A stretch of 64,000 bases of DNA from Pararhizobium sp. (GCA_030655075.1 JAURWE010000131.1:150783-214782); one strand, 5' to 3'; positions 50,951 through 59,791 are shown, counted from the stretch's first letter. Program-made: numbers and translations. The notes: generated from the sequence alone by a model not told the origin.

Positions 50951-50984
50951 GCAAAAAGCCCGGCGGAGAAACTCCACCGGGCCT
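50951..50984 (-). terminator. Terminator after cheW
   Basis: GCCCGGCGGA (50958-50967) pairs with TCCACCGGGC (50973-50982), one mismatch, loop of 5; on the minus strand the stem is followed by TTTTTGCG. It lies 26 bp after the cheW stop codon. Confidence 0.85.
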
Positions 50985-51007
50985 TGCAGATGCAAAAGGA
51001 ATACGTA

Positions 51008-51475
51008 TCAGGCCGCCTGCGCCAGCTCGTCGGCGATGACCGTATCGAGGTTGAGGAAGCAGACCATGGTCTTTTCCAGCGCCACGATACCGCGGCAGAA
51101 AGCGCGCTGCGCTTCCGGAATGATCTCCGGTGCCGGCTGCAGGTTCTCGCTCTTGATGGTCATCATGTCGGAAACTTGCTCGACCAGCAGGCCGACGAGC
51201 TTGCCGGCAATGTCCGTCACGATGATGGCCGAACGCTCGGATGGCTCCGTCATCTTCATGCCGAGACGGCAGGCCATGTCGATGACCGGGATGACGGCAC
51301 CGCGCAGGTTGATGAGACCGAGCACGTAGGGCGGCGTATGCGGCATCGGCGTCACTGGCGCCCAGCCGCGGATTTCGCGGATCGCCATGATGTCGATGCA
51401 GAATTCTTGATCGCCGAGATGAAAGGAGACGATTTCCAGATAGGCACCGGACTGTTTGATCGCATTGTTGTTCAT
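51008..51475 (-). CDS. cheW: Chemotaxis coupling protein CheW
   Basis: Scaffold that links receptors to the kinase CheA. 155 residues forming the two-lobe SH3-like CheW fold: YLEIVSFHLGDQEFCIDIMAIREIRGW, then PPYVLGLINLRGAVIPVIDMACRLGM, VTDIAGKLVGLLVEQVSDMMTI and a C-terminal LNLDTVIADELAQ. It starts 2 bp after the receptor gene, so the two are cotranscribed. A cheA or other che genes are not in this window; this is an auxiliary receptor-coupler pair. Confidence 0.95.
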   Translation of the reverse strand: MNNNAIKQSGAYLEIVSFHLGDQEFCIDIMAIREIRGWAPVTPMPHTPPYVLGLINLRGAVIPVIDMACRLGMKMTEPSERSAIIVTDIAGKLVGLLVEQVSDMMTIKSENLQPAPEIIPEAQRAFCRGIVALEKTMVCFLNLDTVIADELAQAA

Positions 51476-51477
51476 GA

Positions 51478-53463
51478 TCAGAATTCTTCCCAGTTGTCAG
51501 ACGCTGCACGTGCAGCGATTTTTGGTGAGCTGTTGCGGTCGAAGGCACCGGCGATCCGGCCAAGCAGAGCCTTGGCGGGAGACGGTGCGGAACGGGCATT
51601 GGCGGTGGCGGCGCGCGGCGAAGCGTAGGCAGTGGGGGCTGCCCCGCCTGCGGTCTTGAACTGGCCGACGAGCCGCGACAGGTTTTCAGCATCCTGCGCC
51701 AGCGTGTGGCTGACGGCGTTGGTCTCTTCCACCATGGCCGCATTCTGCTGCGTCACCTGGTCCATCTGCGAGACGGCGACGTTGATTTCCTGAAGGCCGG
51801 TCGACTGTTCGCGCGCCGAGGTGACGATCGACTTGACCTGATGGTTGATCTGCACGACGTCGGTGCCGATCCGATCCAGCGCCTCGCGGGTGGCCTGAAC
51901 CAGCTTGACGCCGGTCTTCACCTCTTCGCCGGACTTGCCGACGAGACCCTTGATATCCTTGGCAGCACCGGCAGCACGCTGGGCCAGCTCGCGGACTTCC
52001 TGCGCCACGACGGCAAAGCCCTTGCCCGCATCACCGGCACGCGCCGCTTCGACGCCGGCATTTAGCGCCAGAAGATTGGTCTGGAAGGCAATCTCATCGA
52101 TGACGTTGATGATCTTGCCGATTTCATTGGACGCATTCTCGATGCGCCCCATGGCCGACATGGCATCGCTGACGATGCGGCCGGAATCCTCGGCGCTGGC
52201 ACGGGTGCCGTCGACCATCTTGCTGACCTCTTCGGCACGCTGCGTCGCAGCCTTGACGTTTGCGGTGATCTCTTCGAGAGCCGCAGAGGTCTCTTCAAGC
52301 GAAGCCGCCTGCTGCTCTGTGCGCTTGGCCAGATCGTCGGCGGCATTGCGCATCTGCTGGCTGTTCGACTGGATGGACCCGGAATTTTCCTTGATGTCGC
52401 CGACCGTACTTTGCAGCCGTTCGACCGTATGGTTGAAATCGAGACGCAGGCTTTCGAGATCCTGGCGGAACGGACGTTCGATCACGGCGGCAAGATTGCC
52501 GTCGGACAGGCGGTTGAGGCCCTCGCCCAGCGCCGTGACGGCAGCCTTGACCTGGGTCTCGTCCTCGAGCTTGGCCGCATCGCGGCTTTCGCGCTCTGCC
52601 TCGCTCGCGCGGCGGCCTTGCGACGTCTTCTCCTCGAGATCCCGCTTGTCGATGGCCGCAACACGGAAAAGCTCGGCCGACCGGGCCATATCGCCGATCT
52701 CGTCGCCACGGCGGCATCCGTCAACGGGTGTATCAAGGTCACCGCCAAGAATGCGCTGCATCGCCGAGCGGATTGTGAAAATGCCACGGCGCAGGACATT
52801 GCCGTGAAACCAGAGCAACGCCAGCAGCGACAGAATGGCGACAAGGCCGATGGCGAACTGGACGACGACCGAAGAATTGGAGGCTGTCTTTGCCTCGACG
52901 ACACGCTGGCTCACCAGGGAACCGCCTTCACTGACCAGAACAGCCAGCGCCGATGTCATGCGCTCGCCGCCGCTGTCGATCGTATCGTCGATCGCATCGA
53001 ACGCTTCCAGAGGCGCACCCTTTTCCACCATCGTTTTCAGATCGACCTGAATGGCTTTGGTCATTTCAACAAGGTCCGCATCATAACTTGCCATGATGTC
53101 CGGCTTGCCGATCATGGCAGCAAGTTCAACGGCAGATCCCTTGTTTTCGTTCAGAACTTTCAGTGCATTGTCGACGATCGTCAGGCGTTCAGGCTGAATT
53201 TTGCCCTCGCCACGGTCGATGATCGAGTCCATCGCCACGAGCACGAGCTCCAGGTTGGCGATACGCATGGAATTGACGGTCTGGATCGTATTGCCGACAT
53301 CGATGACACGGTTGAGCGATGCCGTGACGCTCGCACTCTGATACCAGCCAACGGCAAGCATGGAACCGAAGCCCAAAAGGGCGGCGCCGGCGAGCGTGGC
53401 GAGGCGCTGGCTGACGGAAAAATCTCTGGTTTTGGCGGCGGGCGTTGTCATGTAGGTGTCCAT
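51478..53463 (-). CDS. Methyl-accepting chemotaxis protein with C-terminal NWEEF
   Basis: A chemoreceptor of about 661 residues (start ATG 53463 or 53451). Two membrane helices (LATLAGAALLGFGSMLAVGW near 20 and VVQFAIGLVAILSLLALLWFHG near 210) border a periplasmic helical domain of about 165 residues. HAMP segments follow, then the signalling coiled coil with the hairpin tip ERVSKMVD-like EEVSKMVDGT, IDEIAFQTNLLALNAGVEAARAGDAGKGFAVVAQEVR. The last residues DNWEEF match the pentapeptide that tethers CheR/CheB. Ligand unknown. The 237 bp upstream hold no gene. Confidence 0.94.
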   Translation of the reverse strand: MDTYMTTPAAKTRDFSVSQRLATLAGAALLGFGSMLAVGWYQSASVTASLNRVIDVGNTIQTVNSMRIANLELVLVAMDSIIDRGEGKIQPERLTIVDNALKVLNENKGSAVELAAMIGKPDIMASYDADLVEMTKAIQVDLKTMVEKGAPLEAFDAIDDTIDSGGERMTSALAVLVSEGGSLVSQRVVEAKTASNSSVVVQFAIGLVAILSLLALLWFHGNVLRRGIFTIRSAMQRILGGDLDTPVDGCRRGDEIGDMARSAELFRVAAIDKRDLEEKTSQGRRASEAERESRDAAKLEDETQVKAAVTALGEGLNRLSDGNLAAVIERPFRQDLESLRLDFNHTVERLQSTVGDIKENSGSIQSNSQQMRNAADDLAKRTEQQAASLEETSAALEEITANVKAATQRAEEVSKMVDGTRASAEDSGRIVSDAMSAMGRIENASNEIGKIINVIDEIAFQTNLLALNAGVEAARAGDAGKGFAVVAQEVRELAQRAAGAAKDIKGLVGKSGEEVKTGVKLVQATREALDRIGTDVVQINHQVKSIVTSAREQSTGLQEINVAVSQMDQVTQQNAAMVEETNAVSHTLAQDAENLSRLVGQFKTAGGAAPTAYASPRAATANARSAPSPAKALLGRIAGAFDRNSSPKIAARAASDNWEEF

Positions 53464-53700
53464 CCAGGTTCCCCACAGAGTGCGGAACGGCGTTGACGTG
53501 GTTATCTTGGCGGAATGCGCGGGCCGGAGGGACAAATCCGGCGACATCATGTCGAACACGGGCACAGGCCCTTTACGCTGCCGAAAACCTTGGCAAACAG
53601 ACATTAATCTTTCGCTAAAATACAGTCCGTTTGCCATGCCGGGCCCGGATATTTGTGGGGCCCAGCTGTTATCGCTGCGCGAAGATGATAAGATGCGCCC

Positions 53701-53868
53701 ATGAGCGCCAAACCCGCCAAACCCGCCAAAACGCTGACGCCCCTGATCTGGACGCTTGTCGCCGGACTGGCATTGATTGCCCTCTTATTTGCCGGCAAGG
53801 GATGGATCGAGCATGGCGCCGGCATTTTCCTCGCCCTGGCCGAGAGCGGCATGGCGTGGTGCTTCTGA
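53701..53868 (+). CDS. Putative small single-span membrane protein
   Basis: A 55-codon frame upstream of panC: a basic Lys/Pro/Ala start (MSAKPAKPAKTLTP), one hydrophobic helix (LIWTLVAGLALIALLFAG) and a tail ending GMAWCF. It is not certain that it is translated; the ribosome binding site is poor (only GATAAGATGC upstream). The composition is that of a real membrane peptide rather than random sequence. It may be cotranscribed with panC, 111 bp downstream. Function unknown. Confidence 0.5.
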   Translation: MSAKPAKPAKTLTPLIWTLVAGLALIALLFAGKGWIEHGAGIFLALAESGMAWCF

Positions 53869-53979
53869 TCCCGCAACCCGCACTGAAGCCGGCATCCTAT
53901 GGCGGCCCCATGGCGGCATTGTCTTTTTGCACTGCACACGTTAGAGAAACCGGCCATTCTGAGATTGGAGGGTCCGGAC

Positions 53980-54855
53980 TTGGAAACCATCACAACGATT
54001 GCCGGTGTTCGTGCGGCGCTGTCGATACACCGACGCGCCGGAAAATCGATCGGCCTCGTGCCGACCATGGGCTATCTTCACGTCGGCCACCTGGAACTTG
54101 CCCGCCAAGCCCGCGAGCAGAACGGCATTGTCGTCGCGACCATCTTCGTCAATCCGCTGCAATTCGGCGCCAATGAGGACCTGAGCAAATATCCGCGCGA
54201 TCTCGCCCGCGACCAGCGCATGCTGGAGGAGGCTGGCGTCGACTTTCTCTTTGCCCCCGGCGTTGCCGACATGTATCCCCGCCCGATGGAAACCGTGGTC
54301 GACGTGCCCGGCCTCGGCAGCGAGCTTGAAGGCTCTGTCCGCCCCGGCCACTTCGCAGGGGTTGCCACCGTCGTCACCAAACTCTTCAACATCGTCCAGC
54401 CGGACCGCGCCTATTTCGGCGAGAAGGACTATCAGCAGCTGCAGATTATCCGCCGCATGGTCGAGGATCTGGCAGAGCCGGTGACCATCGTCGGTGTTCC
54501 GACGGTTCGTGAGCCCGACGGCCTTGCCCACTCGTCGCGCAATGTCTATCTGAGCCCTGATGAGCGCAAAGCCGCCGCCATCGTGCCGCGTGCCCTGGAC
54601 GAGGCGGCGCGGCTCTTGAAAACCGGGCTGACGGGCGTGGCTGCGGTCGAAGACGCCATCCGCGCCTTCATCGCCGCCGAACCACTGGCCCATCCGGAGG
54701 TTGTTGCTCTGCGCGATCCGGAAACACTGCACGAACTGACGGAGATTGGCGAAAAGCCGGTTCTTCTGTTGCTTTTTGTCCGCTTCGGGAGCACGAAGCT
54801 GCTCGATAACCGGGTTTTCAGCCCCAAAACCGAAAAATTTTCAAAGGTAGCGTGA
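53980..54855 (+). CDS. panC: Pantothenate synthetase
   Basis: Ligates pantoate and beta-alanine, with ATP, to pantothenate, a coenzyme A precursor. 291 residues from a TTG at 53980, preceded by GGAGGGTCCGGAC. Motifs: the HIGH-like VPTMGYLHVGHLELA (about 29-43), FVNPLQFGANEDLSKYPR, HFAGVATVVTKLFNIVQPDRAYFGEKDYQQL, and PDGLAHSSRNVYLSPDER, which contains the KMSKS-like loop. An ATG at 53899 is in frame but adds a non-conserved extension. The gene overlaps or nearly abuts panB. Confidence 0.95.
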   Translation: METITTIAGVRAALSIHRRAGKSIGLVPTMGYLHVGHLELARQAREQNGIVVATIFVNPLQFGANEDLSKYPRDLARDQRMLEEAGVDFLFAPGVADMYPRPMETVVDVPGLGSELEGSVRPGHFAGVATVVTKLFNIVQPDRAYFGEKDYQQLQIIRRMVEDLAEPVTIVGVPTVREPDGLAHSSRNVYLSPDERKAAAIVPRALDEAARLLKTGLTGVAAVEDAIRAFIAAEPLAHPEVVALRDPETLHELTEIGEKPVLLLLFVRFGSTKLLDNRVFSPKTEKFSKVA

Positions 54856-54857
54856 GC

Positions 54858-55679
54858 ATGAGTGTACAGGCAGTAAAGCGGCGCCTGAGCCCCGGCAACA
54901 TCGAGGCGCTGAAGGGCGAGCGGCCGATCGTCAGCCTGACGGCCTACACGACACCCATTGCCCGGTTGCTCGATCCGCATGTGGATTTCATGCTCGTCGG
55001 CGATTCGCTCGGCATGGTTCTCTATGGTCTCGATTCCACTGTCGGCGTCACGCTCGACATGATGATCGCGCACGGTCAGGCGGTTATGCGCGGCTCGGAA
55101 AAAGCCTGCGTCGTCGTCGACCTGCCCTTCGGCTCCTACCAGGAATCCAAGGAGCAGGCCTTTAACAGCGCCGCCCGCATTCTCAAGGAAACCGGCTGCA
55201 GCGCGGTCAAACTCGAAGGCGGCGCCGAAATGGCGGAAACCGTCGACTTCCTCACCCAGCGCGGCATTCCCGTGCTCGGCCATGTCGGCCTGATGCCCCA
55301 GTTGGTAAACACGATGGGTGGTTACCGCTCGCTTGGCCGCAACGACAAGGAAGCCGCAAAAATCCGCCGCGACGCCAAGGCGATCGACGATGCCGGCGCT
55401 TTCGCCATCGTCGTCGAAGGCACGATCGAGCCTTTGGCCCGCGAAATCTCCGAAACGCTCCGGGCCCCGACCATCGGCATCGGCGCATCGCCCGCATGCG
55501 ACGGCCAGATCCTCGTCTCCGACGACATGCTCGGCATTTTCAGCGATTTCAAGCCGCGCTTCGTCAAGCATTTTGCCGAATTGGCCCCGCAGATGTCGGC
55601 CGCCTTCGAGGCCTATGCAAACGAGGTCAAGGCACGCACGTTTCCGGGGATCGAGCATACATTTCAGGTCAAGCGCTGA
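54858..55679 (+). CDS. panB: 3-methyl-2-oxobutanoate hydroxymethyltransferase
   Basis: Transfers a hydroxymethyl group from methylenetetrahydrofolate to 2-oxoisovalerate, the first committed step to pantoate. 273 residues; TIM-barrel motifs ERPIVSLTAYTTPIARLLD, FMLVGDSLGMVLYGLDSTVGV, VVVDLPFGSYQ, VKLEGGAEMAETV, RGIPVLGHVGLMPQ and APTIGIGASPACDGQILVSDDMLG. The start is the ATG at 54858; a GTG at 54852 overlaps the panC stop as GTGA and is also possible. Operon partner of panC; the two together complete the pantoate to pantothenate route except for ketopantoate reduction. Confidence 0.96.
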   Translation: MSVQAVKRRLSPGNIEALKGERPIVSLTAYTTPIARLLDPHVDFMLVGDSLGMVLYGLDSTVGVTLDMMIAHGQAVMRGSEKACVVVDLPFGSYQESKEQAFNSAARILKETGCSAVKLEGGAEMAETVDFLTQRGIPVLGHVGLMPQLVNTMGGYRSLGRNDKEAAKIRRDAKAIDDAGAFAIVVEGTIEPLAREISETLRAPTIGIGASPACDGQILVSDDMLGIFSDFKPRFVKHFAELAPQMSAAFEAYANEVKARTFPGIEHTFQVKR

Positions 55680-55839
55680 AGGGTGCCTGGCCCGGCGCCC
55701 GGCTAAGCATCAAAATTTTACATCGATCGATCAGCACTATTGCGTTGCTGCCCATCCGGCAGCCGCTTAAGTGTCCCATAACATTTATGGACGCCCGCCT
55801 TTTATTGCGGTGATGGCGTTCGGCGCCGGAGAGCCCCGC

Positions 55840-56559
55840 ATGGATAGAAACGAGTTCTGGCTGGGCGTGCGCACCGGCCTGCCGATCACCCTGTCGGCCT
55901 CGCCCTTCGGCGCCCTGTTCGGCGCACTCGCCGTCGATAACGGCTTTTCGGTCCTTGATGCCGTGTCGATGAGCGTCACCATGTATGCCGGCGCCAGCCA
56001 GATGGTCGGCATCGAGCTGTTCGGCAACAATGTCCAGCCCTGGCTGATCATCCTGTCGATCTTCGCCGTCAACTTCCGCCATATTCTCTATTCGGCATCG
56101 ATCGCCCGCTACATCAAACATTTCACCCTGGCGCAGAAGATCGTCTCGCTGTTCCTGCTGACCGATCCGCAATATGCCGAATCGGAAAAGCGCGGCGAGA
56201 GCGGCGTGACTGTCTCCTTCGCCTGGTATCTCGGCCTCGGCGCGGTCATCTATATTCCCTGGCAGCTGACGACGCTGATCGGCGCATTCTTCGGACAGAT
56301 GATCGGCGATCCCAAGGCCATCGGCCTCGACGTTCTGCTGCCGATCTATTTCATGGCGCTGGTTCTGGGCTTCCGCAAGCGTGACAACTGGCTGCCTGTC
56401 GTGGCGATGAGTTCCGCCGTCTCCGTCGCCGCCCTGCATTTTGTCGGCTCGCCCTGGCATGTCAGCATCGGAGCGCTCGCCGGTGTCGCGCTCGCCGCCT
56501 GCCTGCCGCTACCGAAAACCGAGCCGGCGGAGCCCGTGCTCGCCAAGACGGAGGTGTGA
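55840..56559 (+). CDS. azlC: AzlC-family branched-chain amino acid exporter, large subunit
   Basis: A 239-residue polytopic membrane protein: GVRTGLPITLSASPFGALFGALAV near the N-terminus, SVTMYAGASQMVGIELFGN, SIFAVNFRHILYSASIARYI and FLLTDPQYA are AzlC marks. With AzlD it forms a branched-chain amino acid (or analogue) exporter in the inner membrane. The start is the ATG at 55840, behind GGAGAGCCCCGC; a longer frame begins at 55771. Its stop codon overlaps the azlD start as GTGA. Confidence 0.92.
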   Translation: MDRNEFWLGVRTGLPITLSASPFGALFGALAVDNGFSVLDAVSMSVTMYAGASQMVGIELFGNNVQPWLIILSIFAVNFRHILYSASIARYIKHFTLAQKIVSLFLLTDPQYAESEKRGESGVTVSFAWYLGLGAVIYIPWQLTTLIGAFFGQMIGDPKAIGLDVLLPIYFMALVLGFRKRDNWLPVVAMSSAVSVAALHFVGSPWHVSIGALAGVALAACLPLPKTEPAEPVLAKTEV

Positions 56560-56876
56560 CCATGGATCCGGTTCACCACACACAGCTGATCTACATCATC
56601 CTTATCTCCGCCGTAGCGACCTTCCTGACCCGCATCGGCGGCTACATGATGATCACCCGGATGGACCGCATTCCGCCGCGTCTGGAAGCGGCGCTGAACG
56701 CCGTGCCCGCCGCCGTGCTCTCGACGCTGGTCGCCCCGGCCTTTATCTATGGCGGCTGGGACGTGGCGCTGGCCATGCTGGTGGCAGGCGCCGTCGGCCT
56801 GCGCCTGTCGTCGCTCTGGATGCTGCTGACCGGCTGGTTGGTGGTCATGGCCATCCGGCATTTCGGGCTGTTTTAA
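56556..56876 (+). CDS. azlD: AzlD-family branched-chain amino acid exporter, small subunit
   Basis: A 106-residue partner of AzlC with about three hydrophobic helices (LIYIILISAVATFLTRIGGYM, LNAVPAAVLSTLVAPAFIYGGW, LMLLTGWLVVMAIRHF). The GTG at 56556 overlaps the azlC stop codon; an ATG two codons later is an alternative. Its TAA overlaps the stop codon of the convergent aminopeptidase gene by three bases (TTAA). Confidence 0.92.
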   Translation: MTMDPVHHTQLIYIILISAVATFLTRIGGYMMITRMDRIPPRLEAALNAVPAAVLSTLVAPAFIYGGWDVALAMLVAGAVGLRLSSLWMLLTGWLVVMAIRHFGLF

Positions 56877-58726
56877 GCCCGCGAAACCACCGGCACATCG
56901 AGCGGTGCGGTCGCCGACAGCAGCCAATCCGTGACCGCCTGATCGGCGATCAGCGGCAGCAGCTTGGCCCGCGTCTCGGCGTGATAGGCGTCGAGCCAGT
57001 CCACCTCTTCGCGGGTCAGCAGCCCTGAGACGATCAGCCGCTTGTCGATCGGGCAGAAGGTCAGGGTTTCGAAAGCGCGCATCGGCTTGTCACCGCCCTC
57101 GATGCCCTTTTCTTCCTGGACATACACGAGGTTCTCGATGCGGATTCCAAAAGCATCCGGCCGGTAGTAGCCGGGCTCGTTCGACAGCATCATGCCGACC
57201 AGCAATTCCTGCGTCGAAAGCCGCGAGATGCGCTGCGGCCCTTCATGCACCGAAAGATAGGAGCCGACGCCGTGGCCGGTTCCATGGGCGAAATCGGCCC
57301 CGGCCTTCCACAGCGCGATACGGGCCAGCGGATCGAGATCGCAACCGCGCGTGCCCTTGGGGAACCGCGCCGTGCTGATGGCGATCATGCCCTTCAGCAC
57401 CAGCGTGAAGAAGCGCCGCTGGTCCTCGGGCACATCACCGATCGCAACGGTGCGGGTAATGTCGGTCGTGCCGTTGATATATTGGCCGCCGCTGTCGATC
57501 AGGAACATGGTGCCGTCCTCGATCGGCCTGTCCGTCTCCGTCGTCACCCGGTAATGCATGATCGCCGCGTGGGCGCCGGCCCCGGCAATCGAATCGAAGG
57601 AAATATCCTTCAGCGGATTCTGCTGGCGCTCGCCGACGGCAACCCTGCAGGCCTCCAACTGACGCACCGCCTCGATTTCGCTGACGGTCCCCGGCTCGGC
57701 CGCATCCAGCCAGGCCAGAAACTCGACCACGGCAACGCCGTCCTGCAGATGCGCCTGAACCGAACCGGCAATTTCTGCGGCGTTCTTGCAGGCCCGTGGC
57801 AGACGCGCCGGATCGGCGGCTTCCGCCACTTTGCCGCCGCCGTCGCGGATCAGCGACGCCAGCGCGAACGGCGCCTGGTCGGGGTCGATCAGCACGCGGG
57901 CGCCAGCCTTTGCCAGCTCGGCGATGGACGCGGTGAACTCCGATGGTGGCTTCAGATCGGCAAGCTGCGTTAGATAGGCCTCGGGCTCGATCCCGGTCTT
58001 GCGCTTGTCGAGAAACAGCTCGGTCCGGCCGTCCGCATAGAGGATAGCGCGGGCCAGCGGATGCGGCGTGTGCGGCACGTCGCTGCCGCGAATGTTGAAG
58101 ATCCAGGCGATTGACGACGGGTCGGTGACCACAAGCGCATCGGCCCCTGCCCCGGCAATCTCCGTTACCATATCGGCGAGCTTGTCGCGGGCAAGCCGCC
58201 CGGCCTGTTCGAGCGGCTGCAGCACCACGCGGCCGAGCGGTTCGGCCGGACGTTCGCTCCAGATCTCATCGAGCGGGTTTCGGTCCAGAAACACCAGCGC
58301 GCCGCCGAGCGTTGCCAGCGCCTTTTCCAGCTTCCGGACTTCGGCGCCCGTGTGCAGCCATGGATCGATGCCGAGGCGAAAACCCTGGGTGCCGTTGCGC
58401 TCCAGCCAGAGATGCGGCGGTTCACTGATGAGATCGCCGCCGGCAAACACCGTGGCATCCACCTGCTCGGCCAACTGCGTCACATAGCGGCCATCGACGA
58501 AGACGATCACCTGCGACCGCATCACCAGCGCGATGCCGGCCGAGCCGGTAAAGCCGGTGAGCCAAGACAGCCGCTCGGCGGAGGCAGGAACATATTCACC
58601 CTGAAACTCGTCGGCGCGTGGCACCAAAAAACCATCGACGCCGAGGGCGGCCAGCCGTTCGCGCAGGGCGGTGACGCGTTCGCGGCCGAACTGCGGTGCG
58701 GAAGTGGCGTCGAAATTTTGAAACAT
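56873..58726 (-). CDS. pepP: Aminopeptidase P-type Xaa-Pro peptidase (M24B)
   Basis: A 617-residue metallopeptidase of the large cytosolic aminopeptidase P type. Two creatinase-like N-terminal domains (RERLAALGVDGFLVPRADEFQGEYVP, ITGFTGSAG-like WLTGFTGSAGIALVM) precede the pita-bread catalytic domain: FLIDSGGQYINGTTDITRTVAIG with the two metal-binding Asp residues, GTGHGVGSYLSVHEGPQ with the His ligand, and NEPGYYRPDAFGIRIENLV with the Glu ligand. It removes N-terminal residues that precede proline. Its 3' end overlaps azlD by 4 bp tail to tail. Confidence 0.94.
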   Translation of the reverse strand: MFQNFDATSAPQFGRERVTALRERLAALGVDGFLVPRADEFQGEYVPASAERLSWLTGFTGSAGIALVMRSQVIVFVDGRYVTQLAEQVDATVFAGGDLISEPPHLWLERNGTQGFRLGIDPWLHTGAEVRKLEKALATLGGALVFLDRNPLDEIWSERPAEPLGRVVLQPLEQAGRLARDKLADMVTEIAGAGADALVVTDPSSIAWIFNIRGSDVPHTPHPLARAILYADGRTELFLDKRKTGIEPEAYLTQLADLKPPSEFTASIAELAKAGARVLIDPDQAPFALASLIRDGGGKVAEAADPARLPRACKNAAEIAGSVQAHLQDGVAVVEFLAWLDAAEPGTVSEIEAVRQLEACRVAVGERQQNPLKDISFDSIAGAGAHAAIMHYRVTTETDRPIEDGTMFLIDSGGQYINGTTDITRTVAIGDVPEDQRRFFTLVLKGMIAISTARFPKGTRGCDLDPLARIALWKAGADFAHGTGHGVGSYLSVHEGPQRISRLSTQELLVGMMLSNEPGYYRPDAFGIRIENLVYVQEEKGIEGGDKPMRAFETLTFCPIDKRLIVSGLLTREEVDWLDAYHAETRAKLLPLIADQAVTDWLLSATAPLDVPVVSRA

Positions 58727-58878
58727 CGGTATTTTTCCGGAAAGGAGCGGACAGCGTCCGCAGGATTCGAAGCCATCAGTCTAATGCATGTCTCTCGAAA
58801 CTGTGCAGCGGTTTTGGGATAACGACATGCATAAAAACAGAAATTTAAGGCGTTTTATCGCCGGTGGAAAGGGCAGGA

Positions 58879-59415
58879 TCATGACGCTCCGCCGCGAAGA
58901 TAGGTCGTCAGAACATCTCGCGTCAGGCGCTGGTTGTTGCGGTACCAGCTGTCGTCGGAAAAGAACACCGGCTCGCCCGCCTCCCAGCCGCTGCAGCTGT
59001 AATCGCTCTGCCGGGCCCAGAAGGCAACGAATGTTGCTTCCGTCTGCCAGGTGATCTTGGCATCGCCGAAATTGTGGCCGCCATCGTAACTGTCGCAGAG
59101 CATGACGCCATCCCCGGTTCGAATGAGCGCCTGCCCGCAGAAATCCCGGTGAAAATCATACATCGCCCCGCTACCCGGTTTCTCCGTCATCAACCGGCGC
59201 CAGAGATCGCCGGCAAGCGGCTCGCCGAACGGTTCGGTATCAAGTGCGTCACGCAGCTCTTCCTCGCGGGCCCGCATCTCATCTTCGAATTTTACGGTCC
59301 TCTCCTCAGTCTCGATCCTCCTGCGCGATGGGCCGCGCAGGATCGACCACATCATCGGGATCAGGATGGCGGCGATGATGCCGAGTGCCAGAATAGGAAC
59401 GATGATGGCTGCCAT
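58879..59415 (-). CDS. Membrane-anchored protein of unknown function
   Basis: A 178-residue protein from the ATG at 59415. One N-terminal membrane helix (MAAIIVPILALGIIAAILIPMMW), then a charged coiled stretch (about 25-60: RRRIETEERTVKFEDEMRAREEEL), then a globular C-terminal half with conserved-looking aromatic and Cys residues (FHRDFCGQALIRTGDGVMLCDSYDGGHNF, SDYSCSGWEAG). I do not recognise a named family. A longer frame to 59490 is possible. It is the only minus-strand gene between pepP and prmA. Confidence 0.7.
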   Translation of the reverse strand: MAAIIVPILALGIIAAILIPMMWSILRGPSRRRIETEERTVKFEDEMRAREEELRDALDTEPFGEPLAGDLWRRLMTEKPGSGAMYDFHRDFCGQALIRTGDGVMLCDSYDGGHNFGDAKITWQTEATFVAFWARQSDYSCSGWEAGEPVFFSDDSWYRNNQRLTRDVLTTYLRGGAS

Positions 59416-59613
59416 GATTGCCCAGAACGGTTGACGGTTGCGAGTTTTGCACCGGGCGCGCGGCGGCGCAATGCCTTGCACTGTGCGCATGGCACCTATT
59501 CCGCATCAGCGCTTTTTCCGAAAGGGAATGGGTTTATAACGCCGCTCAACGACGGGGACATGAGTGTCCTTCGACGGGCCGCAAGGCCGAAAACTGCAAG
59601 TTCTGGCATAGAC

Positions 59614-59791
59614 CCGTCAGCCTTCTCCTCCTCCCTTGGGTGGCCGGTTTCAGAACTTAGTAGTGCCCGCTTGAGCGTTCTCCTCCTCGAGCTCGCGGGC
59701 TGGACTGTTTTTACGGTCCGCAGGCGATGTTTCGGCATCGCGCTGTCATTCGAAAAACCCGCTTGGATCATGATGGTCCGGCGGGTTTTTT
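59614..59791 (+). ncRNA. Candidate small RNA with two anti-Shine-Dalgarno hairpin loops
   Basis: The stretch folds by eye into a row of hairpins on the plus strand: (1) CCG/CGG and GCC/GGC pairs (59614-59647) with CTCCTCCTCCC in the loop; (2) CCCGC and GAGC with GCTC and GCGGG (59666-59699) with CTCCTCCTC in the loop; (3) GGAC/GTCC (59702-59719); (4) GCGATG/CATCGC (59724-59741); and a terminator (59753-59791). Loops complementary to the ribosome-binding consensus are the hallmark of several alphaproteobacterial trans-acting sRNAs (for example the alpha-r14 and MmgR types). No clear promoter was assigned; a TATAAC word at 59536-59541 lies farther upstream. Confidence 0.5.
59753..59791. terminator. 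Bidirectional intrinsic terminator
   Basis: AAAAACCCGC (59753-59762) and GCGGGTTTTT (59781-59790) form a perfect 10-bp stem with an 18-nt loop, followed on the plus strand by a six-T run (59786-59791) and on the minus strand by five Ts. It ends prmA leftward and the candidate small RNA rightward. Confidence 0.88.
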
